DNA of 64,000 bases from Bacteroidales bacterium. Its GTDB lineage: Bacteria; Bacteroidota; Bacteroidia; Bacteroidales; VadinHA17. The notes beneath the pieces were generated by a model. That model was not told the origin of the DNA. It ran no database searches and was given only the letters and a program-made list of their open reading frames with translations. Shown in pieces: positions 63,239-64,000 of this stretch; within the stretch, counting starts at the first letter, position 1, and each line of letters begins with the position of its first letter. The stretch covers positions 1 to 64,000 of the forward strand of contig JARGFQ010000011.1 of NCBI GenBank assembly GCA_029210565.1. Direction: 5' to 3'. Position numbers and translations under genes: made by a program.

Positions 63239-64000
63239 TTAAAGTTCCTCCTTCCCGAAGAAATGCTTAAGCCAGAAACGATTCCCCTCGTTGGTCATGA
63301 AGATCCTCTTGGGCCCGCCCCACCCGTGACGCTCTCCGGGGTAAATCATCATCTCAAACGGTTTGTTCAGGTCCTGCAGTGTGGTCACAAGCCATATCGT
63401 GTTCTGCATGTGCACGTTATCATCAATATCACCGTGACGCAGAAGCAGCTTGCCCCTGAGATTCTCCGCATGGGTCAACACGGAGCCATTTCTGTATCCT
63501 TCAGGGTTATCTTCCGGGGTGTCCATGTATCTCTCGGTATATACATTATCATAGAGTCTCCAGTCGGTAACTGAATAATCGGCAATGCCGTGAGTCCAGT
63601 AATCAGCCCCTGCCGTAAGTGCCATGCATGTCACGTAACCACCGTATGAACCTCCGGTAATGCCAATACGCGAAGGATCAACCCATGGCTGTTCACGCAG
63701 CCACTTAACCGCATCGGAATAGTCTGAAATCTCCCACTTGCCCAGCGCGCGGTGCATGTAGTCGAGCCCCCGCTTACCGAAGGTACCCGAACCACGGTGG
63801 TCAACATTTATGGTTACTATACCGTTCTCAGCATACCAGCGCGGCTGATAGCCCAACCACCTGTTGCGTATGCTCCCTGCGTCAGGGCCGCCGTAGATGG
63901 TGAATATCACCGGGTATTTTTTTGACGGATCGAAGATGACGGGATAGGTGATCAGGGCGGGCATGTCAAAGAGACCGTCAGCGCTCTTAATGGTTACCAG
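63239..64000 (-). CDS. dipeptidyl peptidase IV-like S9 peptidase, partial
   Basis: The C-terminal ~253 residues of an S9 prolyl oligopeptidase-type enzyme; the reading frame stays open to the window edge, and the methionine at 63964 is internal (LVTIKSADGLFDMPALITYP precedes and continues it). Catalytic serine GITGGSYGGYVTCMAL, aspartate HGDIDDNVHMQNT and histidine GERHGWGGPKR are all present. The final residues FFGKEEL end a normal S9B domain. The N-terminal propeller lies outside the window. It should release X-Pro dipeptides and is probably periplasmic. Confidence 0.92.
   Translation of the reverse strand: MVTIKSADGLFDMPALITYPVIFDPSKKYPVIFTIYGGPDAGSIRNRWLGYQPRWYAENGIVTINVDHRGSGTFGKRGLDYMHRALGKWEISDYSDAVKWLREQPWVDPSRIGITGGSYGGYVTCMALTAGADYWTHGIADYSVTDWRLYDNVYTERYMDTPEDNPEGYRNGSVLTHAENLRGKLLLRHGDIDDNVHMQNTIWLVTTLQDLNKPFEMMIYPGERHGWGGPKRIFMTNEGNRFWLKHFFGKEEL

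Noticed and set aside
1..64000. tRNA, rRNA, CRISPR arrays, insertion sequences, prophage or integrative-element genes
   Set aside because: I looked for their typical sequences and found none; the tandem arrays at 8492 and 38079 are gene-derived and lack the repeat-spacer pattern of CRISPR.

Overview
This looks like chromosomal DNA from a Bacteroidota bacterium, most likely an anaerobic or facultative Bacteroidia (Marinilabiliales/Bacteroidales-like). The evidence is a SusC/SusD pair, a type IX secretion C-terminal domain, lipoproteins with Bacteroidota-type lipoboxes, promoters with the TAnnTTTG -7 element, one-protein sensor/LuxR-type regulators, NrfHA and an S37 peptidase. I see no rRNA, tRNA, CRISPR array, integrase or transposase, so the window reads as core genome with a large carbohydrate locus.

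Layout. 11-5617 (minus): a double-barrel outer membrane protein and a propeller lipoprotein, an intrinsic terminator, then a small lipoprotein translationally coupled to a TonB-dependent receptor. The second pair has its own promoter and a 16-bp palindrome. 5926-8452 (plus): a long nucleotide-sugar dehydrogenase and a Tat-type dienelactone-hydrolase-like protein. 8582-14592 (minus): anaerobic sulfatase-maturase-like radical SAM enzyme, thrC, thrB and fused thrA, preceded by a 15-codon leader peptide with six threonines. 14836-16872 (plus): CotH-kinase/lamin-tail protein with a type IX sorting tail. 16874-50983 (minus): a ~34-kb polysaccharide utilisation locus. 51104-55601 (plus): pyruvoyl arginine decarboxylase, nrfH, nrfA and a GH35 enzyme. 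55713-56427 (minus): a DUF47 gene joined by deletion to the last codons of a Pit phosphate transporter. 56587-59520 (plus): beta-CASP nuclease-like protein and NhaD antiporter. 59617-59919 (minus): RRM protein. 60091-64000 (minus): three peptidases connected with proline-containing peptides.

How the large locus should work (inference from families). The content (two GH16, two GH30, two GH17-like, one GH3, one clan GH-A enzyme and a GH94/GH149/GH161-like phosphorylase) points to beta-1,3(1,6)-glucan such as laminarin. SusC/SusD and a PKD lipoprotein capture glucan. Exported GH16, GH30 and GH3 enzymes cut the backbone and beta-1,6 links. A GPH/MelB-type symporter brings oligosaccharides into the cytoplasm, where two GH17-like proteins and the phosphorylase, none with a signal peptide, would act and release glucose-1-phosphate. 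Two membrane-spanning propeller/Y_Y_Y/LuxR-type regulators flank the susCD operon.

Most unusual items: a glycosidase barrel fused to an outer-membrane beta-barrel; a lipoprotein with four ~175-residue putative glycan-binding repeats; the phosphorolytic branch of the locus; the threonine leader peptide; two places where the 3' end of a gene is repeated as degenerate tandem copies (4 x 47 bp and 2 x 57 bp); and the DUF47/Pit deletion scar with a 10-bp microhomology.
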